From Urbifossiella limnaea (GTDB lineage Bacteria > Planctomycetota > Planctomycetia > Gemmatales > Gemmataceae), in contig NZ_CP036273.1 of assembly GCF_007747215.1 (NCBI RefSeq), positions 620,001-684,000 of the forward strand: a DNA stretch of 64,000 bases. Direction: 5' to 3'. Shown here piece by piece: positions 25,548 to 33,474 of the stretch. Each line of letters opens with the position of its first letter. Position 1 is the stretch's first letter. A program made the position numbers and the translations under genes. The notes beneath the pieces were generated by a model that saw nothing but the letters and a program-made list of their open reading frames with translations, was not told the DNA's origin and did no database searches.

Positions 25548-25922
25548 TTACCCCTTCCTCGCTTTGACCTTCTTGGAGATCGTGGTGAGGATGGCGATGA
25601 GCTGTTCACACTCTTCCCGCAGCGCGGCGACCCGTGCGGGCGGCACCAGCCCGGCGTCCACGAGCAGCTCGAGCCAGTAACTCGTCTCTTCTAATTCTTT
25701 CAGGCAATCACCCAGCTTCGACACGAACTCGGCGTCAGACCGCGCCCGGTGAGCTTCGCGGAAGTTGGCACCGACCGACGTGCCGGACCGCAACACCTGC
25801 CGGCCGATCACGTCTGCTTCAGCCTGCTTTGGCAACACCCCATACATTCGGATAATGCGGACCGCGAACTGCTTGGTCCGCACGCGCAGGTCTACTCGTT
25901 CGGCCGGCTCCGTCTGGTTCAT
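25548..25922 (-). CDS. Four-helix-bundle protein (S23/IVP type), array-flanked
   Basis: A 124-aa helical protein of the family first seen in 23S rRNA intervening sequences: RTKQFAVRIIRMYGVLPKQ, GRQVLRSGTSVGANFREAHR, SDAEFVSKLGDCLKELEETSYWLELL and a basic tail. Relatives also serve as accessory proteins of diversity-generating retroelements, but no reverse transcriptase is nearby. Its ATG (25922-25920) is the last ATG of the right array, and the previous unit's AGGG sits 7 bases upstream as ribosome binding site. It interrupts the Bat-like operon between the TPR gene and the BatD-like gene. Function unknown. Confidence 0.85.
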   Translation of the reverse strand: MNQTEPAERVDLRVRTKQFAVRIIRMYGVLPKQAEADVIGRQVLRSGTSVGANFREAHRARSDAEFVSKLGDCLKELEETSYWLELLVDAGLVPPARVAALREECEQLIAILTTISKKVKARKG

Positions 25923-25947
25923 CCCTCATCCCTCATCCCTCATCCCT
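25920..25947 (-). repeat. Right array, four AGGGATG units (inverted)
   Basis: Four perfect 7-mers, CATCCCT on the plus strand, the inverse of 25467-25494. The last unit provides the start codon of the four-helix-bundle gene. The stop codon of the TPR gene lies only 10 bases beyond the array. Confidence 0.95.
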
Positions 25948-25957
25948 TCCCGAGTCC

Positions 25958-26806
25958 CTACCAATCCTTGACCCCCGGCCGGTCCGCCCCGGCGACCGCA
26001 CGGAGCAGCCCCTGCCGCTCCTTCCGCAACCGCTCCTCCGTCTGGCGGAGGTACGCCCGCGTCTCCTCGGGGCTCAGCGGGCGGGCCGTGTCGTCATTGG
26101 CCAGCGGCCGCAACTGCGGACCCACCCCCGCCGTCGGCTGCTCGGACTTGCTGCCCGGCTCCTGCGTCGGCTGCACGCCCGCCGGTTTGGTCTGCTTCGT
26201 GTTCGACGTGTCGGTCGAGCCGTCCTTCCCGGCCTGGTCATGGCGCGTCTCGGGCTCCGAGCCGGCGGTCTGCGGGGGGGGCGGCTGTTGCAGGTCCTCG
26301 GGCGTCGGGGCGTTCGGGCTCTCCGGCCGCGGCGCCTTGCGGGCGGCCTCGGCCCACAGCAACTTCGCCAGCTCGATCAGCCGGCGGGCGTCGGCCTTCA
26401 GCGGGTCGTCGGCGCCGGGGGATTCGCGGCACCGCTCCAGGCACGCCACCGCGGAGCGGTAGACGGCCGCGTCGCCGCCGCGCTTCAGCAGGCAGACGCC
26501 GCGGTTGTACCACGCCCGCGCCGCGCGTGTCGGCGGGCAGTCGCGGTCGTCCAGTGCGCGGGCGTAGAGGACTTCGGCGTCGTAGAACCGGCCCTGCGCG
26601 GCCCGCACCGCGGCGGTGTTGTACGCGACCAGGCCGGGGTCGGCGGTGCGCTCGGCGGCGGCGGCATAGAGCGGGTCGGCGGCGGCCGGGTCGCCGGCGA
26701 GCATGACGGCGTTCGCCCGGCGGACGAGGTCGTCGGCCGGCTGCCCGGCGGCGACGGCGACCGCGGCGGCGAACAGACCGGCGGCGATCGGGAGGCGGCG
26801 CGTCAT
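25958..26806 (-). CDS. BatC-like TPR protein
   Basis: A 282-aa exported protein: signal peptide (MTRRLPIAAGLFAAAVAVAA), TPR-like helices at about 25-165 (ADPGLVAYNTAAVRAAQGRF, ARAWYNRGVCLLKRGG), then a hydrophilic Pro/Gln/Thr-rich linker and a charged end (EETRAYLRQTEERLRKERQG) as in BatC. The start is the ATG of the signal peptide; the longer frame would fuse it to the cupin coding region in another frame and is rejected. It follows the cupin gene after 26 bases and precedes the array-flanked four-helix-bundle gene. Confidence 0.75.
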   Translation of the reverse strand: MTRRLPIAAGLFAAAVAVAAGQPADDLVRRANAVMLAGDPAAADPLYAAAAERTADPGLVAYNTAAVRAAQGRFYDAEVLYARALDDRDCPPTRAARAWYNRGVCLLKRGGDAAVYRSAVACLERCRESPGADDPLKADARRLIELAKLLWAEAARKAPRPESPNAPTPEDLQQPPPPQTAGSEPETRHDQAGKDGSTDTSNTKQTKPAGVQPTQEPGSKSEQPTAGVGPQLRPLANDDTARPLSPEETRAYLRQTEERLRKERQGLLRAVAGADRPGVKDW

Positions 26807-26832
26807 GCCGCTATGGTACACGGGCGGGCGGG

Positions 26833-27162
26833 TCAGCGGTACTCGTCGCGGACGGGGTGGAACACGTCCAGCGCCTGCGCCGCGCCGGCCGGCGCCGTGA
26901 CGCGGTGGCGGACGCCGCCGGGGATGCGGTAGAAGTCGCCGGGGCCGAGCTCCTGCACCTCGTCGCCGACCTCGAACAGCGCCCGGCCGCTCACCATCAT
27001 CCCCATCTGCTCCTGCGGGTGGCTGTGCCAGTCCACGACGCCGCCGGCCGGGATGTCCACCAGCGACAGCTGCAGCCCGTCGCCGGCGTAGGTGCGGATC
27101 GGCACGGTGCCGAAGACGACGTGGCGGCCGCACTCGGCGGGGGTGGGGAAGAATTGCGACAT
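26833..27162 (-). CDS. Small cupin-domain protein
   Basis: A 109-aa single cupin. The metal-binding motif 1 is WHSHPQEQMGMMVSGRALFEV (His, His, Glu) and motif 2 is LGPGDFYRIPGGVRHRV (His), so the metal site seems complete. Such proteins are often dioxygenases, isomerases or sensors; the substrate cannot be told from sequence. It is the first gene of the group that continues into the TPR protein gene. Upstream lies the inverted array at 27164-27279. Confidence 0.85.
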   Translation of the reverse strand: MSQFFPTPAECGRHVVFGTVPIRTYAGDGLQLSLVDIPAGGVVDWHSHPQEQMGMMVSGRALFEVGDEVQELGPGDFYRIPGGVRHRVTAPAGAAQALDVFHPVRDEYR

Positions 27163-27163
27163 T

Positions 27164-27279
27164 GGGAGGGAGAGGCTGAGGGACCGTGGGGCTGAGGGAC
27201 ACAGGGACAGAATACGAAGCCTCGTGCGTCTTCTGTCCCTGTGTCCCTGTGTCCCTCAGTCCCACGGTCCCTGAGTCCC
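27164..27279. repeat. Inverted array of GGGACnCA-type words
   Basis: The left arm (27164-27210) and right arm (27233-27279) are inverted copies built of words such as CTGAGGGACACAGGGACA. The innermost 28 bases match at all but one position; the outer parts diverge. The 22-base core is 27211-27232. It lies between the start of the cupin gene and the stop of the STN-like protein gene and could act as a terminator for the latter. Confidence 0.85.
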
Positions 27280-27285
27280 ATTACC

Positions 27286-28560
27286 CTACCGCCCGTACAG
27301 CCGGCCGCCGAGGGCCGCGTGGACCTCGCTCGACGCCCGCACGATCAGCGACATGCTCGGGACGTGGAACGTCACCGTGCCGGCGCCGCCGTTGCCCTGC
27401 CACGCCAGCGGGTCCACCGACGACTTGATCGAGTCGATCAGCAGCTTGGCGTTGGCCTGCGTCTGCTGGAAGTCGAGGAACGGCCCCCACTGCGGCGCCC
27501 CGCCGGTCGGCCCGAGCCCCTGGATCAGGTCGCCGAGGTAGTACACCCGCGTCGTCAGCAGGTCGCGGGACCGCTCCACCGTCACGATCTGGATTTCCTG
27601 GTCGCGGATCACGAACGTCAGCCCCTGGGCGGAGAGCAGCTGCCGCAGCGCCGTCCGGCCCGACAGCCCGCGGGCGCTCAGGCTCACGTTCTTCTTCAGG
27701 TCCAGGTCCAGGTCGCGCAGCGACTTCTCGTCCACCAGCAGCTTCGCGTCCATCGCCGTCGAGAGTTCCTGCAGGGCGTACTCCAGCGGCTGGTCCTTCA
27801 GGTTCACCGTCACCGCGCGGTCCAGCGCCGAGATCAGCTGCTTCTCGCGGTCCGTCAGCTTGACCTCGTTCGACCGCTTGCCGGTGCGGTCCTTCCAGTC
27901 CTTCGGGAACTCCACGTCCTGGACGGCCGGAATGTTCGACGCCATCAGGTTGTTCTGGGCCATGTTCAGCCGCTTCGCCTGGAGCTCGGTGAAGGCGCGG
28001 GAGTCGGCGAGGGCGGTGGCGAAGCTGTCGCGCTGCCCGAGCGCCAGCACGCCGGGGTTGGTCGGGTACTTCTGCGCCAGCGCGGCGGCGGTGCGGTCGG
28101 CCTCGGCAGTGTTGTTCTGGTCGCGCAACCGGACAATCTTCTCGACGCCCTCGCGGACTTCCTTCACCTCCGCCTGCATGGCCTCGATCGCCGCCTTTTG
28201 TGCCCCCTTGACGCCGGGCGCGGCGGGGTCGGGGCGGGCGCCCGTGTTGGCGACGGGGCGGCCCTCGACGGCGGCGAGCCGGGCCTGAAGCTGCGCCGTG
28301 AGGCGCTGCCGGGTCTCGGCGCTGATCGCCGCGGACAGGTCGATGCTCTGCTGAGCCGCCCGCAGCCGCTGAGCGGCCTTCGCCGGGTTGGCGCGGGCGG
28401 CGTCGGCGTCGAGGAGGGCGGTCTGCACCTCGGCGGCAGCCTTCTGGTCGGCGAGGAGTTGCCGCTGGCGGGCCTCGGAGATGGCGTCGGCCGGCGGCTG
28501 GGCCGTGGCGAAGCCGGCGAGGGAGGCGGCGAGCACGGCCGCGAGCCGGAAGCGGGTCAT
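27286..28560 (-). CDS. Secreted protein with STN/secretin-N-like domain
   Basis: A 424-aa exported protein with a signal peptide (MTRFRLAAVLAASLAGFATA). Residues about 25-200 are Ala/Gln-rich helices, probably coiled. Residues about 235-330 resemble the short N-terminal (STN) domain of secretins and TonB receptors: VTVNLKDQPLEYALQELSTA, then ALRQLLSAQGLTFVIRDQEI and IVTVERSRDLLTTRVYYLGD. The secretin pore domain is missing. The C-terminal 90 residues form beta-like strands ending HAALGGRLYGR. The role is unknown; the layout recalls planctomycete proteins thought to sit in the periplasm. Confidence 0.75.
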   Translation of the reverse strand: MTRFRLAAVLAASLAGFATAQPPADAISEARQRQLLADQKAAAEVQTALLDADAARANPAKAAQRLRAAQQSIDLSAAISAETRQRLTAQLQARLAAVEGRPVANTGARPDPAAPGVKGAQKAAIEAMQAEVKEVREGVEKIVRLRDQNNTAEADRTAAALAQKYPTNPGVLALGQRDSFATALADSRAFTELQAKRLNMAQNNLMASNIPAVQDVEFPKDWKDRTGKRSNEVKLTDREKQLISALDRAVTVNLKDQPLEYALQELSTAMDAKLLVDEKSLRDLDLDLKKNVSLSARGLSGRTALRQLLSAQGLTFVIRDQEIQIVTVERSRDLLTTRVYYLGDLIQGLGPTGGAPQWGPFLDFQQTQANAKLLIDSIKSSVDPLAWQGNGGAGTVTFHVPSMSLIVRASSEVHAALGGRLYGR

Positions 28561-28801
28561 GACGGGGTTCCGCGGGTGGTCGGGCGGCGTCCGCTGACGC
28601 ACCGCCACCCCTTCAACGTACCCGCCCCCGCGGCCGTTTGCCAAGCGCCGACTGGCGGCGGTGACGGGGAGACGCCCGCGGGACCGGCGCCGGCGGCAGG
28701 GGCGCGGATGGAATGCGCGGGATGCGCGACCGTTACCGGTTGACTCGCCCGCCCGCGTCGGCGAGACTGTTGCTGTTAACCCCCGCCTGCCCGAGCACGT
28801 C

Positions 28802-30139
28802 ATGCCCAGCTTCTCGCGTCGCGGGTTCCTCCGCATCGGCGGCGTCGGCCTCGGCGGCCTCACGCTGCCCGGCCTCCTCCGCGCCGACGCCGCGGCCGGC
28901 CGCCGCACCTCGCACAAGTCCGTCATCTTCATCTACCTCGTCGGCGGGCCGCCGCACCAGGACATGTTCGACCTGAAGCCCGACGCCCCCGCCGAGGTCG
29001 CGGGGCCGTGGCGGCCGGTGGCCACGAACGTCACCGGCGTGCAGATCTGCGAGGCGTTCCCGCGGCTCGCCCGCATCATGGACAAGCTCGTCGTGGTGCG
29101 CTCGCTCGTCGGCAGCCAGGCCGACCACGACGCGATTCAGGTGTACAACGGCCACCACCCGCGGAAGCCAACGCCGGCCGGCGGGTGGCCGCAACTCGGC
29201 TCCGCCGTCGCCCGCCTGCAAGGCCCGACCGACCCCGCCGTGCCGGCCTTCACGAGCCTGTGTTACACCACCACCCACGGCCCGTACAACGAGCCCGGCC
29301 CCGGCTTCCTCGGCCAGGCGCTCGCCCCGTTCCGCGTCATGGGGAAGACGCGCGACGACATGGTCCTCCGCGGCATCACCGTCGACCGCCTCGCCGACCG
29401 CCGCACCCTGCTCCGCACCTTTGACGACTTCCGCCGCGAGGCCGACGCCTCCGGTTCCGCACGCGCGTCGGACGCGTTCACCGAGCAGGCGTTCGGGCTC
29501 CTCACGTCGTCGAAGATGGCCGAGGCGCTGGACATCTCGAAGGAGCCGGCGAAAGTGGTGGAGCGGTACGGCACCGGCGACCCGCGCGTGATGATGGACG
29601 GCAACGGCGCCCCGCGGGTGCCCCAGAGCTTGCTGATGGCCCGCCGCCTGGTGGAAGCCGGGGCGCGGGTGGTGACGCTGAACTACAGCAAGTGGGACTG
29701 GCACGGCGGCAAGAACGCCGAGGGCCGCGCCGACAACAACATCTTCGGCCGCGAGCGCGAGGACTTCCCCGCCTTCGACCGGTGCGTCAGCGCGCTGGTG
29801 GAAGACCTGTACGCCCGCGGCCTCGGCGACGACTGCACCGTGGTGGTGATGGGCGAGTTCGGCCGCACCCCGCGCATCAGCAACATCGTCGGCCGCGACC
29901 ACTGGCCGAACGTGAACTGCGCCCTGCTGGCCGGCGGCGGGATGAAGACGGGTCAGGTGATCGGCGCGACCGACCGCATCGCCGGCGAGGCGGTGTCGCG
30001 GCCGGTGCAGTACGGCGAGCTGTTCGCCACGCTGTACCACAACCTCGGCATCGCCCCCGGCGCGACGTTACCGGACCTGACCGGCCGGCCACAGTACCTG
30101 GTCGAGGACGACGCCCGGCCGATGCGGGAACTGGTGTGA
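28802..30139 (+). CDS. DUF1501 family protein, Tat-exported
   Basis: A 445-aa DUF1501 protein with a clear twin-arginine signal (SRRGFLRIGGVGLGGLTLPG). Landmarks: VIFIYLVGGPPHQDMFDLKP, FPRLARIMDKLVVVRSLVGSQ, LLMARRLVEAGARVVTLNYS and VVVMGEFGRTPRISNIVGRD. It is related to, but clearly diverged from, the DUF1501 gene at 21541. It stands alone; no DUF1549/DUF1553 partner is adjacent. The start is the ATG that opens the Tat signal. The 241-bp divergent spacer before it shows no gene. Confidence 0.92.
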   Translation: MPSFSRRGFLRIGGVGLGGLTLPGLLRADAAAGRRTSHKSVIFIYLVGGPPHQDMFDLKPDAPAEVAGPWRPVATNVTGVQICEAFPRLARIMDKLVVVRSLVGSQADHDAIQVYNGHHPRKPTPAGGWPQLGSAVARLQGPTDPAVPAFTSLCYTTTHGPYNEPGPGFLGQALAPFRVMGKTRDDMVLRGITVDRLADRRTLLRTFDDFRREADASGSARASDAFTEQAFGLLTSSKMAEALDISKEPAKVVERYGTGDPRVMMDGNGAPRVPQSLLMARRLVEAGARVVTLNYSKWDWHGGKNAEGRADNNIFGREREDFPAFDRCVSALVEDLYARGLGDDCTVVVMGEFGRTPRISNIVGRDHWPNVNCALLAGGGMKTGQVIGATDRIAGEAVSRPVQYGELFATLYHNLGIAPGATLPDLTGRPQYLVEDDARPMRELV

Positions 30140-30229
30140 CGCGGGGGGCGAAGTTTGCCCACCCCGCCCATGGCACGCGGTCTGCTCATTCCTGTGGGGA
30201 CGGAAGCCTTCCCCCAACAGGATGTGCCG

Positions 30230-30364
30230 ATGACCGCCACCACGACCGCGCCGCGACCGAAGACCCGCCCGGCAATCCCGGCCCGCCGCGTCCGCGAACT
30301 GCTGCTGGAACTGACGTACCGGATGCACGCCACCCGGCCCGCACCGCGGACCGCTACACGCTAA
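30230..30364 (+). CDS. Tiny basic protein, 44 aa
   Basis: A 44-aa protein MTATTTAPRPKTRPAIPARR followed by the helix VRELLLELTYRMHATRPAP. The pattern (Thr/Pro-rich head, then R-x-VR-x-LL-x-EL helix) resembles the 61-aa protein at 31066, so the two appear to be paralogues. AGGA 7-10 bases upstream may be the ribosome binding site. A strong hairpin follows at 30382. Function unknown; the basic amphipathic helix might bind nucleic acid or a partner protein. Confidence 0.55.
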   Translation: MTATTTAPRPKTRPAIPARRVRELLLELTYRMHATRPAPRTATR

Positions 30365-30381
30365 GTCGTTGAGAGGCTGAC

Positions 30382-30407
30382 AGCCCACCCGGTGCGCCGG
30401 GTGGGCT
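30382..30407 (+). terminator. Intrinsic terminator after the 44-aa gene
   Basis: A perfect 11-bp stem (AGCCCACCCGG / CCGGGTGGGCT) with a TGCG loop is followed by TCTTCGTTT on the plus strand. It lies 17 bases after the stop of the tiny gene and just before the convergent thioesterase gene. Confidence 0.8.
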
Positions 30408-30423
30408 TCTTCGTTTCAAAATG

Positions 30424-30822
30424 CTACAGCTGTGCCGCGAGCGCCGCCACCATCCGCGGGTCCACGCGCCGCGGCCGGCCGGTGCCGGCGTCCAGCAGCA
30501 CCCACACCGTCCGCGCCGTCACCAGGACTGTGCCGTCCGGGCGCACCACCTCGGTGAAGCGCTCCCATGTGGCCCCGCCGGGCTCGCCCACCCACGTCCG
30601 CGCAATCAGTTGCTCCCCGGGCAGACCGGGGCGCAGGTATTCGAGCTCGTGCCGCCGCACCACCCACGCGAACGCCGCCTGCAACTCGGCCGGCGCCGCG
30701 GCCACCCAGTGGGCCACGGCCGCGTCCTGCACGTAGCGCACGAACGCCACGTTGTTGACGTGCCCCTGCTGGTCGATGTCGTCCGGCCGGACCGCGAGCG
30801 AGACGGTGAACACGACGGGCAT
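30424..30822 (-). CDS. Acyl-CoA thioesterase, 4HBT/YbgC type
   Basis: A 132-aa hot-dog-fold thioesterase. The catalytic signature is VRPDDIDQQGHVNNVAFVRY (Asp and the HVNN block), then the YLRPGLPGEQLIARTW and VLVTARTVWVLLD strands. It should hydrolyse acyl-CoA or acyl-ACP thioesters in the cytoplasm; substrate length is not predictable. The start has GGGAGG 5 bases upstream. It converges with the tiny gene at 30230. Confidence 0.9.
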   Translation of the reverse strand: MPVVFTVSLAVRPDDIDQQGHVNNVAFVRYVQDAAVAHWVAAAPAELQAAFAWVVRRHELEYLRPGLPGEQLIARTWVGEPGGATWERFTEVVRPDGTVLVTARTVWVLLDAGTGRPRRVDPRMVAALAAQL

Positions 30823-31065
30823 CGCGCCTCCCGGTTGGGGAGTTGGTGAGTCGAACGGGCGGCGGTTGCATCTTCTTCAACCCGCCTTCCCGCCGCCGTT
30901 GTACGGATTACCAGTACCCATCTTCGCGGGGCGTCCGCCGTCGGAAAAATCGCGGTGCGTAAGCCGTTGACGGGCCGCGGGGTTGCGGCGAGGGCGCGCG
31001 GCGATCGGCGCGAGTGGCATTGCTCGTGCGTTAGGTGGTTCGCCCCACCCGAGCAGGAGGCCGAG

Positions 31066-31251
31066 ATGCCGACCACCACCCCGCGGATCACCCCGGACAT
31101 GACCCCGGCCCAGAAGCGGCGCGCGGTGCGCGGCCTGCTCCGCGAGCTGGCCGAGGTGCTCCGCGCCGCCCGCAAGGCGAACCGCAACATCCCCTGGCCC
31201 GCGACCGTCGCGCGCACCGCCGAGCCGACGACGCCGTCCGCGGCGGTGTAA
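31066..31251 (+). CDS. Tiny basic protein, 61 aa
   Basis: A 61-aa protein MPTTTPRITPDMTPAQKRRA followed by a basic helix VRGLLRELAEVLRAARKANR and a Pro/Thr tail. CAGGAGG 5-6 bases before the ATG supports translation. The helix aligns with that of the 44-aa protein at 30230. It precedes the M20 peptidase gene by 56 bases on the same strand. Function unknown. Confidence 0.6.
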   Translation: MPTTTPRITPDMTPAQKRRAVRGLLRELAEVLRAARKANRNIPWPATVARTAEPTTPSAAV

Positions 31252-31307
31252 CCCGGGGGGGCGCCGCGGGGGGCATACAATCACCCCCACCCCCCGCGAG
31301 CCACCCC

Positions 31308-32516
31308 ATGCCGCCCGCCTCGCCCGCCGTCGACCACGCCGCCGCGCTCGACCGGCTCGTCCGCTTCCTGTCGGTCGAGGGCGTCACCGGCCGCGAGGCC
31401 GACATCGCCCGCACCGTCGTGGCCGCGCTGCACGAGGCCGGCGTCCCCGCCGACGCCGTCCGCCACGACGACGCCCACACGCGCATCCCCGAACCCACCC
31501 AGACCGGCAACCTCATCGTCCGGCTCCCCGGGACCAGCAAGAAGCCGGCGAAGCCGCTCCTGTTCATGACGCACCTCGACACGGTGCCGCTGTGCGCCGG
31601 GGCGAAGCCGAAGGTGCAGGGCAAGCGCATCGTGAACGAGACGCCGAACGCGGCGCTCGGCGGCGACAACCGCACCGGCTGCGCCGTGCTCGTCACGCTG
31701 GTCGCCGAGTTGATCCGCCAGAAGCTGCCGCACCCGCCGCTGACGCTGCTGTTCACGGTGCGCGAGGAGAGCGGCCTGTTCGGCGCCAAGCACCTCAACC
31801 CCGCCGACCTCGGCGGCCCCGCCATGGGCTTCAACTTCGACGGCCGCAGCGCCGGCGACGTGCTCGTCGGCGCCATCGGGGCCGACCGCTGGACCGTGGA
31901 CATCCGCGGCCGGGCGTCGCACGCCGGGGTGGCGCCGGAGAAGGGCGTGTCGGCGACGCTGATCCTGGCCCTGGCGCTGGCCGAGGTGCATGCCGGCGGC
32001 TGGTTCGGCAAGGTCGTGAAGGGCGACAAGCAGGGCACCAGCAACGTCGGCCCGGTGACCGGCGGCGACGGCAGGCCGGCAGGCGACGCCACGAACGTGG
32101 TGACCGACTACGTCCAGGTGAAGGGCGAGTGCCGCAGCCACGACGCGAAGTTCGTGCGCGCGATCACGGCGGCGTACAAGGCGGCGTTCGCGGCGGCGGC
32201 GGCGAAGGTGCGCGACCACCAGGGCCGTCCGGGGAAGGCGGTGTTCACGTCGCGGCTGGACTACGTGCCGTTCCGCCTGAAGGACGACGCCCCGGTGGTG
32301 ACCCGCGCCGCGGCGGCGGTGCGGGCGCTCGGCCGCGAGCCGGTGCTGCGCACGACCAACGGCGGCCTGGACGCCAACTGGATGGTGAAGCACGGCGTCC
32401 CGACGGTGACGTTCGGCGCCGGCCAGAACGAGATTCACACCGTCAAGGAGTACGTGGACCTGACGGAGTTCGAGAGCGCCTGCCGTCTGGCTGTTCTGCT
32501 CGCTACCGGCGAATAA
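31308..32516 (+). CDS. M20 family zinc metallopeptidase (peptidase T-like)
   Basis: A 402-aa dinuclear zinc peptidase. Landmarks are LLFMTHLDTVPLC (first metal His/Asp), LGGDNRTGCAVLVTL (bridging Asp), FTVREESGLFGAKHL (Glu-Glu), GFNFDGRSAG (Asp), a dimerisation domain (about 205-300) and the closing VTFGAGQNEIHTVKEYV (metal His). It likely removes N-terminal residues from small peptides in the cytoplasm. The last 14 bases overlap the end of the convergent glycosyltransferase gene. Confidence 0.88.
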   Translation: MPPASPAVDHAAALDRLVRFLSVEGVTGREADIARTVVAALHEAGVPADAVRHDDAHTRIPEPTQTGNLIVRLPGTSKKPAKPLLFMTHLDTVPLCAGAKPKVQGKRIVNETPNAALGGDNRTGCAVLVTLVAELIRQKLPHPPLTLLFTVREESGLFGAKHLNPADLGGPAMGFNFDGRSAGDVLVGAIGADRWTVDIRGRASHAGVAPEKGVSATLILALALAEVHAGGWFGKVVKGDKQGTSNVGPVTGGDGRPAGDATNVVTDYVQVKGECRSHDAKFVRAITAAYKAAFAAAAAKVRDHQGRPGKAVFTSRLDYVPFRLKDDAPVVTRAAAAVRALGREPVLRTTNGGLDANWMVKHGVPTVTFGAGQNEIHTVKEYVDLTEFESACRLAVLLATGE

Positions 32517-33474
32517 GCCGCGCCGCCTCGAACGCGGCCCGCAGCACCGGCACCGCCCAGCGCCGGCCCGGCCGGTACGCCCCGTAGCGGCGCGTCGCCG
32601 TGTCCACCAGTCCCTCCAGCACCGCGTCCGCGGCGTCGGGCTGGTTCCCCTCGCGCTCGTGGCAGTAGCGGTGATAGGCGTACCGCAGGTACGCCGCGTA
32701 GCTCCGCAGCCCGCGCCGCCGGGCGGTGCCGCGGCCCGCGTGCTTCGCCAACAGCAGCCCCAAATTGCGGGCGTCGTAGTAGCGCTGCCAGCGCTTGCCG
32801 GTGCGGGCGAACGAGCTCGACCCCTTGTGCCACACCAGCGCCTCCGCCAGCACCCCGCAGCGGAAGCCCGCCTCCTGCACCCGCAGGCAGAAGTCGGACT
32901 CCTCGTGGATCAGGAAGAAGCGGTCGTCGATCAGCCCCACGCGGCGGAACACGTCGGCGCGCACGGCCATGCAGCAGCCGTTCACGATGTCCACGGGCGC
33001 CACCGCCGGCGGGTCCGCGTCCGCCTCGGGCACCGGCAGCCGCTCGAAGAAGCCGGGGTAGCCGGGGCGGTTGAACGCCGTCCCGTCCGTCATCACGGAC
33101 TCCGGCTCGTCCATGTAGCGGATCACCGGCCCGATCACACCGTATGACGGGTGCGCGTCCAACGCCGCGAGCAGCCGGGCGACCATGTCCGGCCGCACCA
33201 CGGTGTCGTTGTTCAGCAGGATGACGACTTCGGCGCCGCGGGCCAGGGCGTAGCGAATGCCGCTGTTGTTGCCCCCGCTCCAGCCGGCGTTCGCCGCGTT
33301 CTGCACGAAGTGGCACCACGGGAACTCGGCCTTCAACCCCGGCAGCGGGTCGTCGGCCGAGGCGTTGTCCACGACCACCACGTTCGCCGCCGGCGACAAC
33401 TCGGCGAGCGAGCGGAGGCACTTGCGGGTGTCGGCGAGGCCGTTGAAGTTGACGGGGACGACCCACACGTTCAC
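32503..33474 (-). CDS. Family 2 glycosyltransferase (rhamnosyltransferase-like)
   Basis: A 323-aa GT2 enzyme: VVPVNFNGLADTRKCLRSL, VVVDNASADDPL, GWSGGNNSGIRYALARGAEV, LLNNDTVV (the DXD-type motif), then FFLIHEESDFCLRVQEAGFR (catalytic-base region). It transfers an activated sugar to a growing glycan on the cytoplasmic side. The start is GTG, overlapping the stop of the upstream GT2 gene as GTGA. It is the last gene of the glycan operon. Confidence 0.92.
   Translation of the reverse strand: MNVWVVPVNFNGLADTRKCLRSLAELSPAANVVVVDNASADDPLPGLKAEFPWCHFVQNAANAGWSGGNNSGIRYALARGAEVVILLNNDTVVRPDMVARLLAALDAHPSYGVIGPVIRYMDEPESVMTDGTAFNRPGYPGFFERLPVPEADADPPAVAPVDIVNGCCMAVRADVFRRVGLIDDRFFLIHEESDFCLRVQEAGFRCGVLAEALVWHKGSSSFARTGKRWQRYYDARNLGLLLAKHAGRGTARRRGLRSYAAYLRYAYHRYCHEREGNQPDAADAVLEGLVDTATRRYGAYRPGRRWAVPVLRAAFEAARLIRR

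Noticed and set aside
25467-25947. CRISPR-like repeats
   Set aside because: The units are 7-10 bases with no spacers and no cas genes; the arrangement is inverted rather than direct.
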